A stretch of 15,171 nucleotides of DNA. Origin: CAYOZN01 sp964408455. Its GTDB lineage: Bacteria; Planctomycetota; Phycisphaerae; UBA1845; UTPLA1. The DNA is taken from assembly GCA_964408455.1 (NCBI GenBank), contig CAYOZN010000048.1:1-15171 (forward strand), in the 5' to 3' direction. A model generated the notes under the pieces. That model ran no database searches. It had not been told where the DNA came from and was given only the letters and a program-made list of their open reading frames with translations. Positions 1 through 7,414 of this stretch are shown here, one piece after another. Position numbers and translations under genes: made by a program. Every line of letters starts with the position of its first letter. Position 1 is the stretch's first letter.

Positions 1-710
1 TTAAGCAAAGCCTGCTGCACGCCCTCGCCCGCTACATCGCGCGTGATGCTCACGTTCCCCGCGCTGCGGCCGATCTTGTCGATCTCGTCGATATAGACGA
101 TGCCGCGCTGGGCCACTTCCAGATCGAAATCCGCCACCTGCAGGAGCCGCAGCAGGATGTTCTCGACGTCCTCGCCGACGTAGCCCGCCTCGGTCAGCGT
201 CGTTGCGTCGCCGATGGCCAGCGGCACATCCAGCACCCGGGCCAGGCTGCGCGCCAGCAGCGTCTTGCCACAGCCGGTCGGGCCGACGAGCAGGATGTTT
301 GCCTTTTCGATCTCGACGTCGTCGGAATCGGCCCGGTCGCTGTGCGTGAGCCGCTGATAGTGGTTGTACACCGCGACCGAGAGAATCTTCTTGGCGTAAT
401 CCTGACCGATCACGTAGCGATCGAGGAATTCCTTGATCTCGCGGGGCGAGGGAATCTTGGTGAACAGGGGCTTGAGGCCGCTGGCCTTGCGTTTTTCCTG
501 CTGGATGATGTTGTGGCACAGGTCGACGCAATTCGAGCAGATGAACGCATCGCGCGGGCCTTCGACCATGGGGCCCACTTCGCGGTGAGTCTTGCCGCAG
601 AAGCTGCACGTGCTTGGCTTGCGACGCTTGGATGCCTCGCCGAATGGATCGCTGTCGCGCGGTCCGCCGCCCTTGGGTCCGTTGCCGCCGCCTTTATTTC
701 CCTGTTTCAA
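1..710 (-). CDS. clpX: ATP-dependent Clp protease ATP-binding subunit ClpX (N-terminal part, runs off the left edge)
   Basis: ClpX is the AAA+ unfoldase that recognises, unfolds and threads substrates into ClpP in the cytoplasm. The 236 visible codons hold a Gly/Lys-rich N-terminus, a C4 zinc-binding dimerisation domain (CSFCGK near residue 38, then ICSNC about 25 residues on), the linker LKPLFTKIPSPREI, Walker A GPTGCGKT, Walker B IVYIDEIDKI, and the conserved TRDVAGEGVQQALL at the edge. About 180 residues (rest of the AAA+ module and C-terminal subdomain) lie outside. The start is TTG at 710-708: an in-frame TGA sits at 716-714, AGAGG lies 9 nt upstream of the TTG, and the first internal ATG would delete half of the zinc domain. 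There is no clpP or tig directly upstream, unlike the common tig-clpP-clpX order. Identification is firm; the start is probable. Confidence 0.97.
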   Translation of the reverse strand, partial: MKQGNKGGGNGPKGGGPRDSDPFGEASKRRKPSTCSFCGKTHREVGPMVEGPRDAFICSNCVDLCHNIIQQEKRKASGLKPLFTKIPSPREIKEFLDRYVIGQDYAKKILSVAVYNHYQRLTHSDRADSDDVEIEKANILLVGPTGCGKTLLARSLARVLDVPLAIGDATTLTEAGYVGEDVENILLRLLQVADFDLEVAQRGIVYIDEIDKIGRSAGNVSITRDVAGEGVQQALL

Positions 711-912
711 GTGTCAGTGCCTCTTGGTTGGAATGTCGTTGTCCTTGCCGGCGGCCGGGCCGCCGCGCCCCGAGTGACTTGCCGCCTCGACACGCCGGGC
801 GCATCCCGGCGAACCACGCTGGCTCATACTGCATTCACGGAGCCTGCCCGCTGGTAGATCGCCCGGCCTCGGATGCGCCGCGGTCGCTGCGCAGGGCCGA
901 GAACCACCGGGG

Positions 913-941
913 ATTGTATCTTCGCGCACGCAAATTATCGA
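913..941 (-). promoter_or_regulatory. Putative sigma70-type promoter for clpX
   Basis: On the minus strand, TCGATA (941-936, 4/6 to TTGACA) is followed by a 17-bp spacer and TACAAT (918-913, 5/6 to TATAAT). Transcription would begin near 906, giving a leader of about 195 nt before the clpX TTG. The -35 box overlaps the right arm of the hairpin that ends the preceding two-gene unit. No experimental support; hexamers were read by eye. Confidence 0.4.
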
Positions 942-959
942 CGCCGTGAAATAGGCGTC
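940..959 (-). terminator. Hairpin directly after the SHOCT-like gene, possible terminator
   Basis: GACGCC (940-945) and GGCGTC (954-959) form a perfect 6-bp stem with an 8-nt loop, starting 6 nt after the stop codon of the gene ending at 966. On the minus strand it is followed by GATAATTTG, a poor U-tract, so it may be a weak or Rho-assisted terminator. On the plus strand the same hairpin is followed by TTTAT, but nothing there appears to be transcribed rightwards. Confidence 0.4.
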
Positions 960-965
960 TTTATC

Positions 966-1289
966 TCATTCCCGCGACGTGACATCGCCCGGTTCCGCGT
1001 CAGCCGGCGATTCGGCCGATCCTGCGCTGAATTGTGAAATGAAGCGCGCCCGGAGCATCTGAAATTCGGACTCGCTGATCTGGCCGGACTTTCGCATTTC
1101 GCGCAAGGTTTGCAAGGACCACTCGTCCTCGTCCGGCCCCGTTGCGGGATCGTCGGTGAGACGCCGCCGCAGCATGAATACCCCCGCGCCGAGGATCACG
1201 ATGGCGATGATGAGAAGGGAGCCCCACAGCATCACTTCGCCGTAGGGCGACGACTTGGACGCAATGACGGCTGACTGTGCGAGCGTCAT
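966..1289 (-). CDS. Small single-pass membrane protein with SHOCT-like C-terminal motif
   Basis: This 107-residue protein has a short N-terminus, one transmembrane helix (about residues 19-40, LWGSLLIIAIVILGAGVF) followed by RRR as a cytoplasmic stop, an acidic linker, and a short helical motif at about 57-84 (LREMRKSGQISESEFQMLRA). That motif resembles SHOCT short C-terminal domains, which are often fused to membrane segments and implicated in oligomerisation. The tail is Ala/Ser/Glu-rich. Its ATG overlaps the stop of the upstream secreted-protein gene as ATGA, so the two are probably translationally coupled. Specific function unknown; the SHOCT resemblance is by eye. A partner or anchor for the upstream exported protein is possible but unproven. 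Confidence 0.8.
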   Translation of the reverse strand: MTLAQSAVIASKSSPYGEVMLWGSLLIIAIVILGAGVFMLRRRLTDDPATGPDEDEWSLQTLREMRKSGQISESEFQMLRARFISQFSAGSAESPADAEPGDVTSRE

Positions 1290-2407
1290 GGGCGGCGCAT
1301 GCGAAACCGGCGAGATCTACGGCGGCGCACCAGCACCAGGCCCCCGCAGAACGATGCCAGGAGCATCTCAACGCCGGCAGCCCCGCAGAACGGCGGCAGC
1401 AGCATCGCAATGCCCCATGGATTGCCGTAAGCGGCGCCGGTCGTATCCACGTGGCTGTTGACGGCATCCGTAATCGCCACGCCCGCGTCATCCTGGCGGA
1501 CGCGGGCAAAGACGCTTTCGAAGCTGGCCTGCGGCAGGCCGAAGACGGCCGATGCCCCGGTGCCGCCGGGAATGGCCCGGACCTGCGAAGACACGAGCAG
1601 GTCCAGGTTGAATGGCACGCCGGGCGTGTATTCGTATTCGTACGGCAGTTCGACGCCGGCAAAAACCACCACCCGCACGACGGGTATCTGCGGAATTATG
1701 CTGGCGCCAAGATCGAGCACCGGAAGCGTGATACCCGTGAAGGCGCCGCTCTGCTCGCTGATCGTGATCTGCCCCGCCGGACCGCCGGTCAGGGCAACGC
1801 GGCCCTCCAGCAGGTCCTGGGCTATCTGCCCGTCCTGCCGCTTTCGGATGGACACGGTCAGGTTCGCTTCCGTCCCGCTCAGATCGGCGGTGTTGTTATC
1901 CGAGGCGATGATGAGCACGCCCGAGATCAGGACGCGGCTGGTCGCGACCGTCTCGGTGATGGCATTCGTCAGTATCTCGGTGCCGATGTCGCTGCCGGCC
2001 GTTCCGATGACGATCGTTCGCGATTCGTTGGCCTGCCCCTCGACATACCACGTCGAATCGGAGTCGTCGCTGAAGGCGCCGAGGTCCAGGCCGACGTCAT
2101 TGCGATTGCCCAGGCCCAGGAAGTTGGTCTGCTCAAAGACGGCCAGTGCCTGCGCGCTGGCAACCGTGGAGCCATCCTCCCGCAGCCGATCGAGCTGGGC
2201 ACGCGAGATCGCAGGCGGCTCCGGCGTCGTGGTGGGGACGACGGCCTGGCTGAAGTCGGTCTGCACCGCAACGTCGCCGTTGAATTCGACCACGCGGGCG
2301 AAGGACGTACCGACAACCTCCGTGATCTCGGCGAGGGCCGGGGACACGAATAGACACGTAGTTGTGCAGAAAAACGCAGCAGAAGTTCGCAACGCGGCAC
2401 GACGCAT
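1286..2407 (-). CDS. Secreted protein of unknown function with CTERM-like C-terminal tail
   Basis: I do not recognise this 373-residue protein. It starts with a Sec signal peptide (MRRAALR, hydrophobic core, likely cut after SPALA at residue 26). The body is rich in Thr, Val, Gly and Asp, with alternating hydrophobic residues and almost no Cys, as expected of an extracytoplasmic beta-rich domain. Residues 327-373 form a tail: a hydrophobic segment holding FCGAAG (Cys341) and FCGG (Cys354), then RRRRSRRFRMRR. This layout resembles bacterial C-terminal sorting tails such as the PEP-CTERM and MYXO-CTERM classes, though no PEP motif is present. An alternative is a simple C-terminal membrane anchor. 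The start is supported by AAAGGAG (2423-2417) 9 nt upstream of the ATG. The stop overlaps the next gene by ATGA. Confidence 0.75.
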   Translation of the reverse strand: MRRAALRTSAAFFCTTTCLFVSPALAEITEVVGTSFARVVEFNGDVAVQTDFSQAVVPTTTPEPPAISRAQLDRLREDGSTVASAQALAVFEQTNFLGLGNRNDVGLDLGAFSDDSDSTWYVEGQANESRTIVIGTAGSDIGTEILTNAITETVATSRVLISGVLIIASDNNTADLSGTEANLTVSIRKRQDGQIAQDLLEGRVALTGGPAGQITISEQSGAFTGITLPVLDLGASIIPQIPVVRVVVFAGVELPYEYEYTPGVPFNLDLLVSSQVRAIPGGTGASAVFGLPQASFESVFARVRQDDAGVAITDAVNSHVDTTGAAYGNPWGIAMLLPPFCGAAGVEMLLASFCGGLVLVRRRRSRRFRMRRP

Positions 2408-2724
2408 GTCGAGCGGCTCCTTTATGCGAGCGAGGCCGGATTGGCGTTAGAGCGCGGAGAGTTCCGCCAGCTCTGCCCGTGCTACCACAGCCTTACTGTA
2501 TGCTCGACGTCCGCAATCTCCAAGCCTGAAGCCACCGGATTAACAGCGAATACGGCAATCTGCGCCGCCCCGAAGTTGCGAAGTCGGAGGGACGGGCGGT
2601 TTCTGCGGCACGATGGCAGCGATAATAACCGGCCTGCCGCCGGGAGGCTGCGGCCGCATCAAGCCGCGCAAGACATGCCGCCCGCTTGAGGCCCGTGCCG
2701 GACCGTCAGCGGGATCGACGCCGT
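2408..2724. other. 317-bp gap between ccs and the secreted-protein gene
   Basis: No convincing coding sequence or RNA gene. The minus strand carries the ribosome-binding site at 2423-2417 and a possible promoter at 2523-2495. Just after the ccs stop there are GC-rich inverted repeats of about 5 bp in the 2640-2665 region without a clear U-tract, so a terminator cannot be placed with confidence. Short reading frames here lack start signals or recognisable content. Confidence 0.5.
2495..2523 (-). promoter_or_regulatory. Possible promoter for the two-gene unit
   Basis: On the minus strand, TTGGAG (2523-2518) and TACAGT (2500-2495) are separated by 17 bp. The matches to consensus are only 3/6 and 4/6. 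It lies about 90 bp upstream of the ATG at 2407, consistent with a start point near 2488. Confidence 0.27.
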
Positions 2725-5700
2725 CTATGCGTAGGAATGCAGACCGACGATGTAAAAGTTCACCACCCACCAGTTGAACTGCATCGCCGCGAAGCCGCAC
2801 ACGCTCAGCACGCTCGTCCACAGGGCACGCCGCTTCGAAACGAACGGCACGTGGATCAGGATGGCATAGACCAGCCACGTGTTGAGCGCGAAGACCTCCT
2901 TCGGGTCCCAGCCCCACGGCCTGCCCCACGAATAATCCGCCCACACCGCGCCCAGCACGATGCCGACGAAGAGCGCCACCGACGAGATGTACAGCAGCAC
3001 GCGATGCGCGAAGTCAAACTCGTTGAGCAGTCCTGTTCGCGGCTCGGGGCTGTTGCCGGTGATCCGCGCCAGCGATGCCCGCCGGCCCGAGCCCGTCACC
3101 ATCGGAAACAGGCCCAGCGACAGCAATGCCCCTCCACCCAGGGCCGCCGTCATCGACAGCACAAATCGCTCGGCCGTCGCCTCCTCGAACATCCCGCGAT
3201 AGGCCATCGTCAGGCACAGTAGCGCGCCGACCTGCGCCCCCAGCGTCGCCCGGGCGAGTGCCGAGTTCGTGCGCCACGCCGTCACGATGAGATACGCGTT
3301 GGCCACCACGTACGCCAGCGTGATGACCGCATAGCTGGCGATGATGAGCACGGTGTGAATGCGCAGCATGGCGTCATCCAGAATGGGCATCATCGTCTGG
3401 AGGTTGTTGTTGATCTTGTCGGGAATGAGGATCGGCAACGTCAGGGCGAAAAAGCCGAGAAATCCCGCGGCCAGGTTGTAAATGCCGCGGCGATTGCGCG
3501 AGAACGCCTCCAGCAGCAGCGCAAGCACGGCGCCGCACCAGGTGGACGAAACGACGGCCTCGTACATGTTGGCCACGGGAATGCGATTGAGCACCTGCCA
3601 GCGCAGTGCCAAATCATAGCCGTGCAGCCCCAGGGCCCCGAGCAGCAGAATCGTCGCCAGCCACCACGCCGCCCGATATCGCGTTGCCACCGCGAATATG
3701 GACATGAAAAAGCAGAAGATGTAGGCAAGCCAGGCCCACCAGGTGTAGTCGCTGCGCCGGTACTTCAGCTCCAGCATGCGCTCCGTCGGCGATGGATAGA
3801 TGCCATCCGGGGCGAGCCTCGGTAGCGACGTTTCCAAGGCAGCGACGGCCGTGTTGATGCCTTCGGCATCGCGCTTCAGCCAGGCCGACCGCAGGGCGTC
3901 GAATGCATCGCAGGCGGCAAGCACGTCATCGAGTTTTTCGTTCCGCAGCTCCGTGTGCGAGGCGGCATTCTGAATGATCTCGCGCCGAAGGTGCTTTCGC
4001 GCCGCGGCCTCGGTCTTGATGCCGGCGGCGTCGAGCTCGGCCAGCTTTGGCGCCTCGCCCGCCCCGGTGATGCCGGCGTCGCGCACGGCGGCCCGCACCA
4101 GCATCGGCTCCAGCTGCGCGTCGCGAAGCGCCGGATCGGCCGGCAGCTTCAGTTGCCGTGCGAACTGTTCTCGCACACGCTCCTCGGTGGGCCACGTTCG
4201 CCCCATGATGGCCTCGAACGAGAGCCAGGGCGTCTCCACTTCTCCCTGCGGGTGCGGCACCAGAAACAGCAGGCCGGGCAGCTCGCCATAGTTGCGGCTG
4301 GCCTGCCCCATGCGGCCCATGGCCCGGCTCTTCATCACTTCCCCGGACAGTTCCGAAATGCGGTTCTGCACGTCCTCCCGCCGGAAGAAGTCGTAGCTGA
4401 TGTGCTTCGTCTTGAACATCCGCTCGATCTCTTCGTCCGAGATCTTGATCGGATGCTTCGCCAGATCACGCAGCAGTCCCCGGTCCTTCACGTACAGGAT
4501 CGGCATGTCATCGTAGGACGTCCGGTTGAACACGATCTCCATCGCCGCCGCGACCGGGTCCAGTCCGAAGAGTGGCTTCGACCCGTACATCTCCATCATC
4601 ACGCGCCGCGCCCACGAATCGACCGTGGTGTAGCGCCAGGCATTCTTGTCGAGCATGGCCAGCGAACCCAGCCGCGACAAGTCGATGTCACTCTGAACGG
4701 CCGCCAGCGACTCGGCAGGCGTCCCGGCCGCCGCCGACGTCCCGTCCGACTTGGAGCAGCCTGCCGAAACCGCGCCCAGGGACAGCAATGCCACCAGTAT
4801 TGCGCGGACCGGCACGCCCGCCGGCTCGTTGCTTCGAACCATGCTCGCCTCCGTCGCCTTCGGGCTGCCGTTGGAGCCGGATGCCCCGGTGCTGTCGCCG
4901 GCCCCGGCCGATATTTTCGCCTTGTAGCGCCGCACCAGCACCGGCTTGACCGAGAAGGCATAGATCATTCCCAGCGAGATCAGCGTGCACCCCGCCAGCA
5001 TTGTCATCACCCCGTGGCGGTTGCCCACGCCCAGCACCGTCCACGACTTGCCATCCTGCGGGGCCTGGCTCTGGAAAAAAGTCCAGTCCCCGATGGTGAA
5101 GGTGTTGTTCAGATGGGCACGCCCCTCCCGCGCCTGCTGCGTTTCCGGATCGCGATACCGGAAGAAGCTCGTCCACTCGCTCGCCTGCTCGCGGCCGGGA
5201 TAGTACTTCGTCTCCAGTTGTTCCAGCGCCAGCGTCGTCGGCAGCGGGCGAGTCGTCCGCCCGTAAATGAACGAAAGTTGCCCGATGCGCGGAATCCCCG
5301 TCACCACGGTCGGCACCGTTCGCTCCAGAAAGTTGTCGGTGTTGTAGTGGCTGAAGGGAATCCAGACCCGCCTCGACCACTTGCCGTCCTCGGTCGCCAG
5401 ATGAAGGCGAATGGCCGACATCTGCCGCCGCACGTCCATCAGACTGCGGCGACGCGCCTCCGGCACCACCAGCGGCACCTTCTCGAAAGTGGGGCGTTCG
5501 ATCAGGTCCTTCAGTGCCAGCGTCACCCCCGGCCTGCGGCTGAAAGTCTCGCCGGCTTTCAGCACCTGCATCTCGCGCCGGCCGCCGGCCGCCGTGTAAA
5601 TCAGCGTCGGCGAAAGATTCTGTCCGGCGACCAGCAGGTAACGGTCGCGTTCGGCGGCCACGTAGCGCAGCTCGATGTTGTCGTCCACGATGTCCCGCGT

Positions 5701-7185
5701 CGGATCGACCTTCTGCCCCTGCATGTCCCGGTCCTGGTTGAGCTGCGGAAAGCGGTCGAGCACGCTGCGCTCAAACTCGGCGGCCGGTGTCTTGATGATG
5801 ACGCGGGCGATGGCCGTCCGCGCTCCCTCAAAACCCTTCGTCATCAATGGCCAGCTCGGTTGGATTTCGCGTACCGTCAGCGTGTAATCGGTGCCCTCGA
5901 TGGGAATCACCTGCCCTGCCTTCACGTCGAGCGACAGGCGAATGTCCTTGTCCTTGACGTGAATGTCGAGCACGTGCCGCCCGGAAACCGAGCGCGTCCA
6001 CTCGGGATTAATGCTGGTTTCATCTCCGATCCAGCGAAACTCCGCGATGCTCCCGTCGCCGAATTCGTGCAGGTTCTGGTCGGGCATACCGGCCACGAAC
6101 CACTGCTCCTGGCTCGCCTGCGGAAACCTCATCTCCATCCGCGCGATCGGTCGCACCTCCTGCCCGCCGGGCGCCGGCTGGTTGATCAACTCCACGTACG
6201 GCAGATAGCCGTCGATCTCCAGCGTCACGCCCCAGTCTTTTGCATAGGCAGTGCCCGCCTCGATCAGCTTGATCGGCATCCGCCAGCGTTCAATCAGCGG
6301 AACCGGCATCGTCCGCCGGCTGGCAATCGGTTTGCCGTCGGAACCCGTCACCTGCGCAGGTGCGCCCTCGGCAGGCGCCGATTCCACGAAACGTTCGTTG
6401 TAGTACGGTAGCTGCGGCAGCTTGAAGCGCGGCCACTCGTCGCGGTTGGATCCCTCCGCCACGATCAGTGACGGCGTCGTGTCATCGTAGAAGTAGTCGA
6501 CCTCGTTCGCCGGTGTCAGCATCAGCGCCAGCCGGTCGGACAGGCTGGCGATGTGCCCGTGCTGCGCCGAATCATTCTCGGAGACCAGCTCAATCGTGCT
6601 CTCCGGCGTGTTCGGCGAGCTGACGCGCAGCGTCACGCGGTCAGCCGTTCGCAGTCCGTTATGCTGCACCGCCACCACTTCGATCCGGTGTGCGCCGCCG
6701 ATGCCGGGCATATCCCGCTCCCACACCTCGCCCTTGCGCGCGACCAGTTGATCGACCACCGGGTTGCCGTCGCCCGATCGAATCCGATCCAGAGACACCA
6801 CGCGAATGGTCGGCGGATCGAGCCAGACATCGCCCTCGATCTTCTGGCCAAAATAGACCAGCGAACCGGCGCACATGATGAGCAGCCCGGCATGCACCGT
6901 CAGCACGCCCAGGTTCCGCATGTTGAACCGTATGCGGCGCAGCGTGACCACCGTCAGCGTCGTGCAGAACAGGATGATCAGAATGACGAAGACCGGATGG
7001 TTGAAGTACTGGAACTCGGTCAGCTCGAAGACCTGCCGGGCGCCGGGAATCGCCGAGCCCACAGTTGAGTAAACCAGGATCGCGGCAATCAGGCCCAGTC
7101 CCAGGTAGATGCTGTCAAAAAGATCGATGACCGCGCGCAGAGGGTGAAAGCCCCCGCAAGCCGATGGATTTGCTTTGGTGATCAT
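2725..7185 (-). CDS. ResB-CcsA fusion, System II cytochrome c synthetase
   Basis: This 1486-residue protein exports haem and attaches it to CXXC motifs of apocytochrome c on the periplasmic side. In order: three N-terminal ResB-type helices (about 23-48, 61-87, 90-116); a large periplasmic region (about 117-725); a fourth helix (about 726-750) ending in RRYKAK; a Gly/Ser linker; a hydrophobic segment (about 792-809) ending in SAGC810; a periplasmic domain containing VDSWARRV and FGLDPV, like the segment before CcsA in other large fusions; then a CcsA domain from about 1150. The CcsA part shows the WWD haem-binding motif WGRPWGWDPKE (1420-1430), conserved histidines in LRIHTVLIIASYA, FDFAHR and ILIHV, and the typical end GLHSYA. 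The ATG at 7185 lacks a clear ribosome-binding site; TAGAAT at 7201-7196 would give an almost leaderless mRNA. A strong internal start exists at 4842. Family assignment is firm; whether it is made as one chain is open. Confidence 0.93.
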   Translation of the reverse strand: MITKANPSACGGFHPLRAVIDLFDSIYLGLGLIAAILVYSTVGSAIPGARQVFELTEFQYFNHPVFVILIILFCTTLTVVTLRRIRFNMRNLGVLTVHAGLLIMCAGSLVYFGQKIEGDVWLDPPTIRVVSLDRIRSGDGNPVVDQLVARKGEVWERDMPGIGGAHRIEVVAVQHNGLRTADRVTLRVSSPNTPESTIELVSENDSAQHGHIASLSDRLALMLTPANEVDYFYDDTTPSLIVAEGSNRDEWPRFKLPQLPYYNERFVESAPAEGAPAQVTGSDGKPIASRRTMPVPLIERWRMPIKLIEAGTAYAKDWGVTLEIDGYLPYVELINQPAPGGQEVRPIARMEMRFPQASQEQWFVAGMPDQNLHEFGDGSIAEFRWIGDETSINPEWTRSVSGRHVLDIHVKDKDIRLSLDVKAGQVIPIEGTDYTLTVREIQPSWPLMTKGFEGARTAIARVIIKTPAAEFERSVLDRFPQLNQDRDMQGQKVDPTRDIVDDNIELRYVAAERDRYLLVAGQNLSPTLIYTAAGGRREMQVLKAGETFSRRPGVTLALKDLIERPTFEKVPLVVPEARRRSLMDVRRQMSAIRLHLATEDGKWSRRVWIPFSHYNTDNFLERTVPTVVTGIPRIGQLSFIYGRTTRPLPTTLALEQLETKYYPGREQASEWTSFFRYRDPETQQAREGRAHLNNTFTIGDWTFFQSQAPQDGKSWTVLGVGNRHGVMTMLAGCTLISLGMIYAFSVKPVLVRRYKAKISAGAGDSTGASGSNGSPKATEASMVRSNEPAGVPVRAILVALLSLGAVSAGCSKSDGTSAAAGTPAESLAAVQSDIDLSRLGSLAMLDKNAWRYTTVDSWARRVMMEMYGSKPLFGLDPVAAAMEIVFNRTSYDDMPILYVKDRGLLRDLAKHPIKISDEEIERMFKTKHISYDFFRREDVQNRISELSGEVMKSRAMGRMGQASRNYGELPGLLFLVPHPQGEVETPWLSFEAIMGRTWPTEERVREQFARQLKLPADPALRDAQLEPMLVRAAVRDAGITGAGEAPKLAELDAAGIKTEAAARKHLRREIIQNAASHTELRNEKLDDVLAACDAFDALRSAWLKRDAEGINTAVAALETSLPRLAPDGIYPSPTERMLELKYRRSDYTWWAWLAYIFCFFMSIFAVATRYRAAWWLATILLLGALGLHGYDLALRWQVLNRIPVANMYEAVVSSTWCGAVLALLLEAFSRNRRGIYNLAAGFLGFFALTLPILIPDKINNNLQTMMPILDDAMLRIHTVLIIASYAVITLAYVVANAYLIVTAWRTNSALARATLGAQVGALLCLTMAYRGMFEEATAERFVLSMTAALGGGALLSLGLFPMVTGSGRRASLARITGNSPEPRTGLLNEFDFAHRVLLYISSVALFVGIVLGAVWADYSWGRPWGWDPKEVFALNTWLVYAILIHVPFVSKRRALWTSVLSVCGFAAMQFNWWVVNFYIVGLHSYA
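4840..4852 (-). promoter_or_regulatory. Internal ribosome-binding site and ATG inside the ccs fusion
   Basis: GGAGG (4852-4848 on the minus strand) lies 5 nt before an in-frame ATG (4842-4840, codon 782). The ATG opens a stretch that reads like a lipoprotein signal: MVRSNEPAGVPVR, a hydrophobic run, then VSAGC (Cys810), which fits a permissive lipobox. Initiation here would yield a separate 705-residue protein with the periplasmic domain and all of CcsA. The primary ATG at 7185 has a poorer site. This may be a relic of gene fusion or a working second start. Confidence 0.45.
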
Positions 7186-7347
7186 GTTGTTGCGTATTCT
7201 ATCACGGAAAACAGCGGAAAAAACCGCAGTTCGGTCCCGATTCGTCGGTTCCCGACCGGTTCGCGACGCCGGCGCTCAATGTGTGCAAGGAACGTGCCGC
7301 GGTCTTCCCACGCTGGCATTCCAGCGCAGCCGCAGTAGTCGAACCAC

Positions 7348-7370
7348 GTCTCACGCCGCCTGCGCGAGAC
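7348..7370 (-). terminator. Hairpin downstream of rny, possible weak terminator
   Basis: GTCTCACGC (7348-7356) and GCGCGAGAC (7362-7370) pair over 9 bp, with one mismatch in DNA that is a G-U wobble in the minus-strand transcript, and a 5-nt loop. It begins 45 nt after the rny stop codon. No U-tract follows on the minus strand (GTGGTTCGAC), so it is either an mRNA 3'-end stabiliser or a non-canonical terminator. The rest of the 229-bp rny-ccs gap shows nothing clear. Confidence 0.35.
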
Positions 7371-7414
7371 ATGCAAATCGCCGGGCGCGGGCGAGTCGCG
7401 CTGACCGCCCGCAC

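Noticed and set aside
1..609. 202-codon minus-strand frame over clpX
   Set aside because: It is one frame off from the ClpX frame, which carries the zinc finger, Walker A and Walker B motifs.
1277..2353. 358-codon plus-strand open frame opposite the secreted-protein gene
   Set aside because: The minus-strand frame has a signal peptide, a good ribosome-binding site and ATGA coupling. The plus-strand frame has low-complexity Arg/Asp-rich content and no start signal.
3955..6411. 818-codon plus-strand open frame antisense to ccs
   Set aside because: It lies wholly inside the well-supported ResB-CcsA gene; its translation is rich in His, Arg, Pro and Gln with no domain character. It is an antisense shadow of a GC-rich gene.
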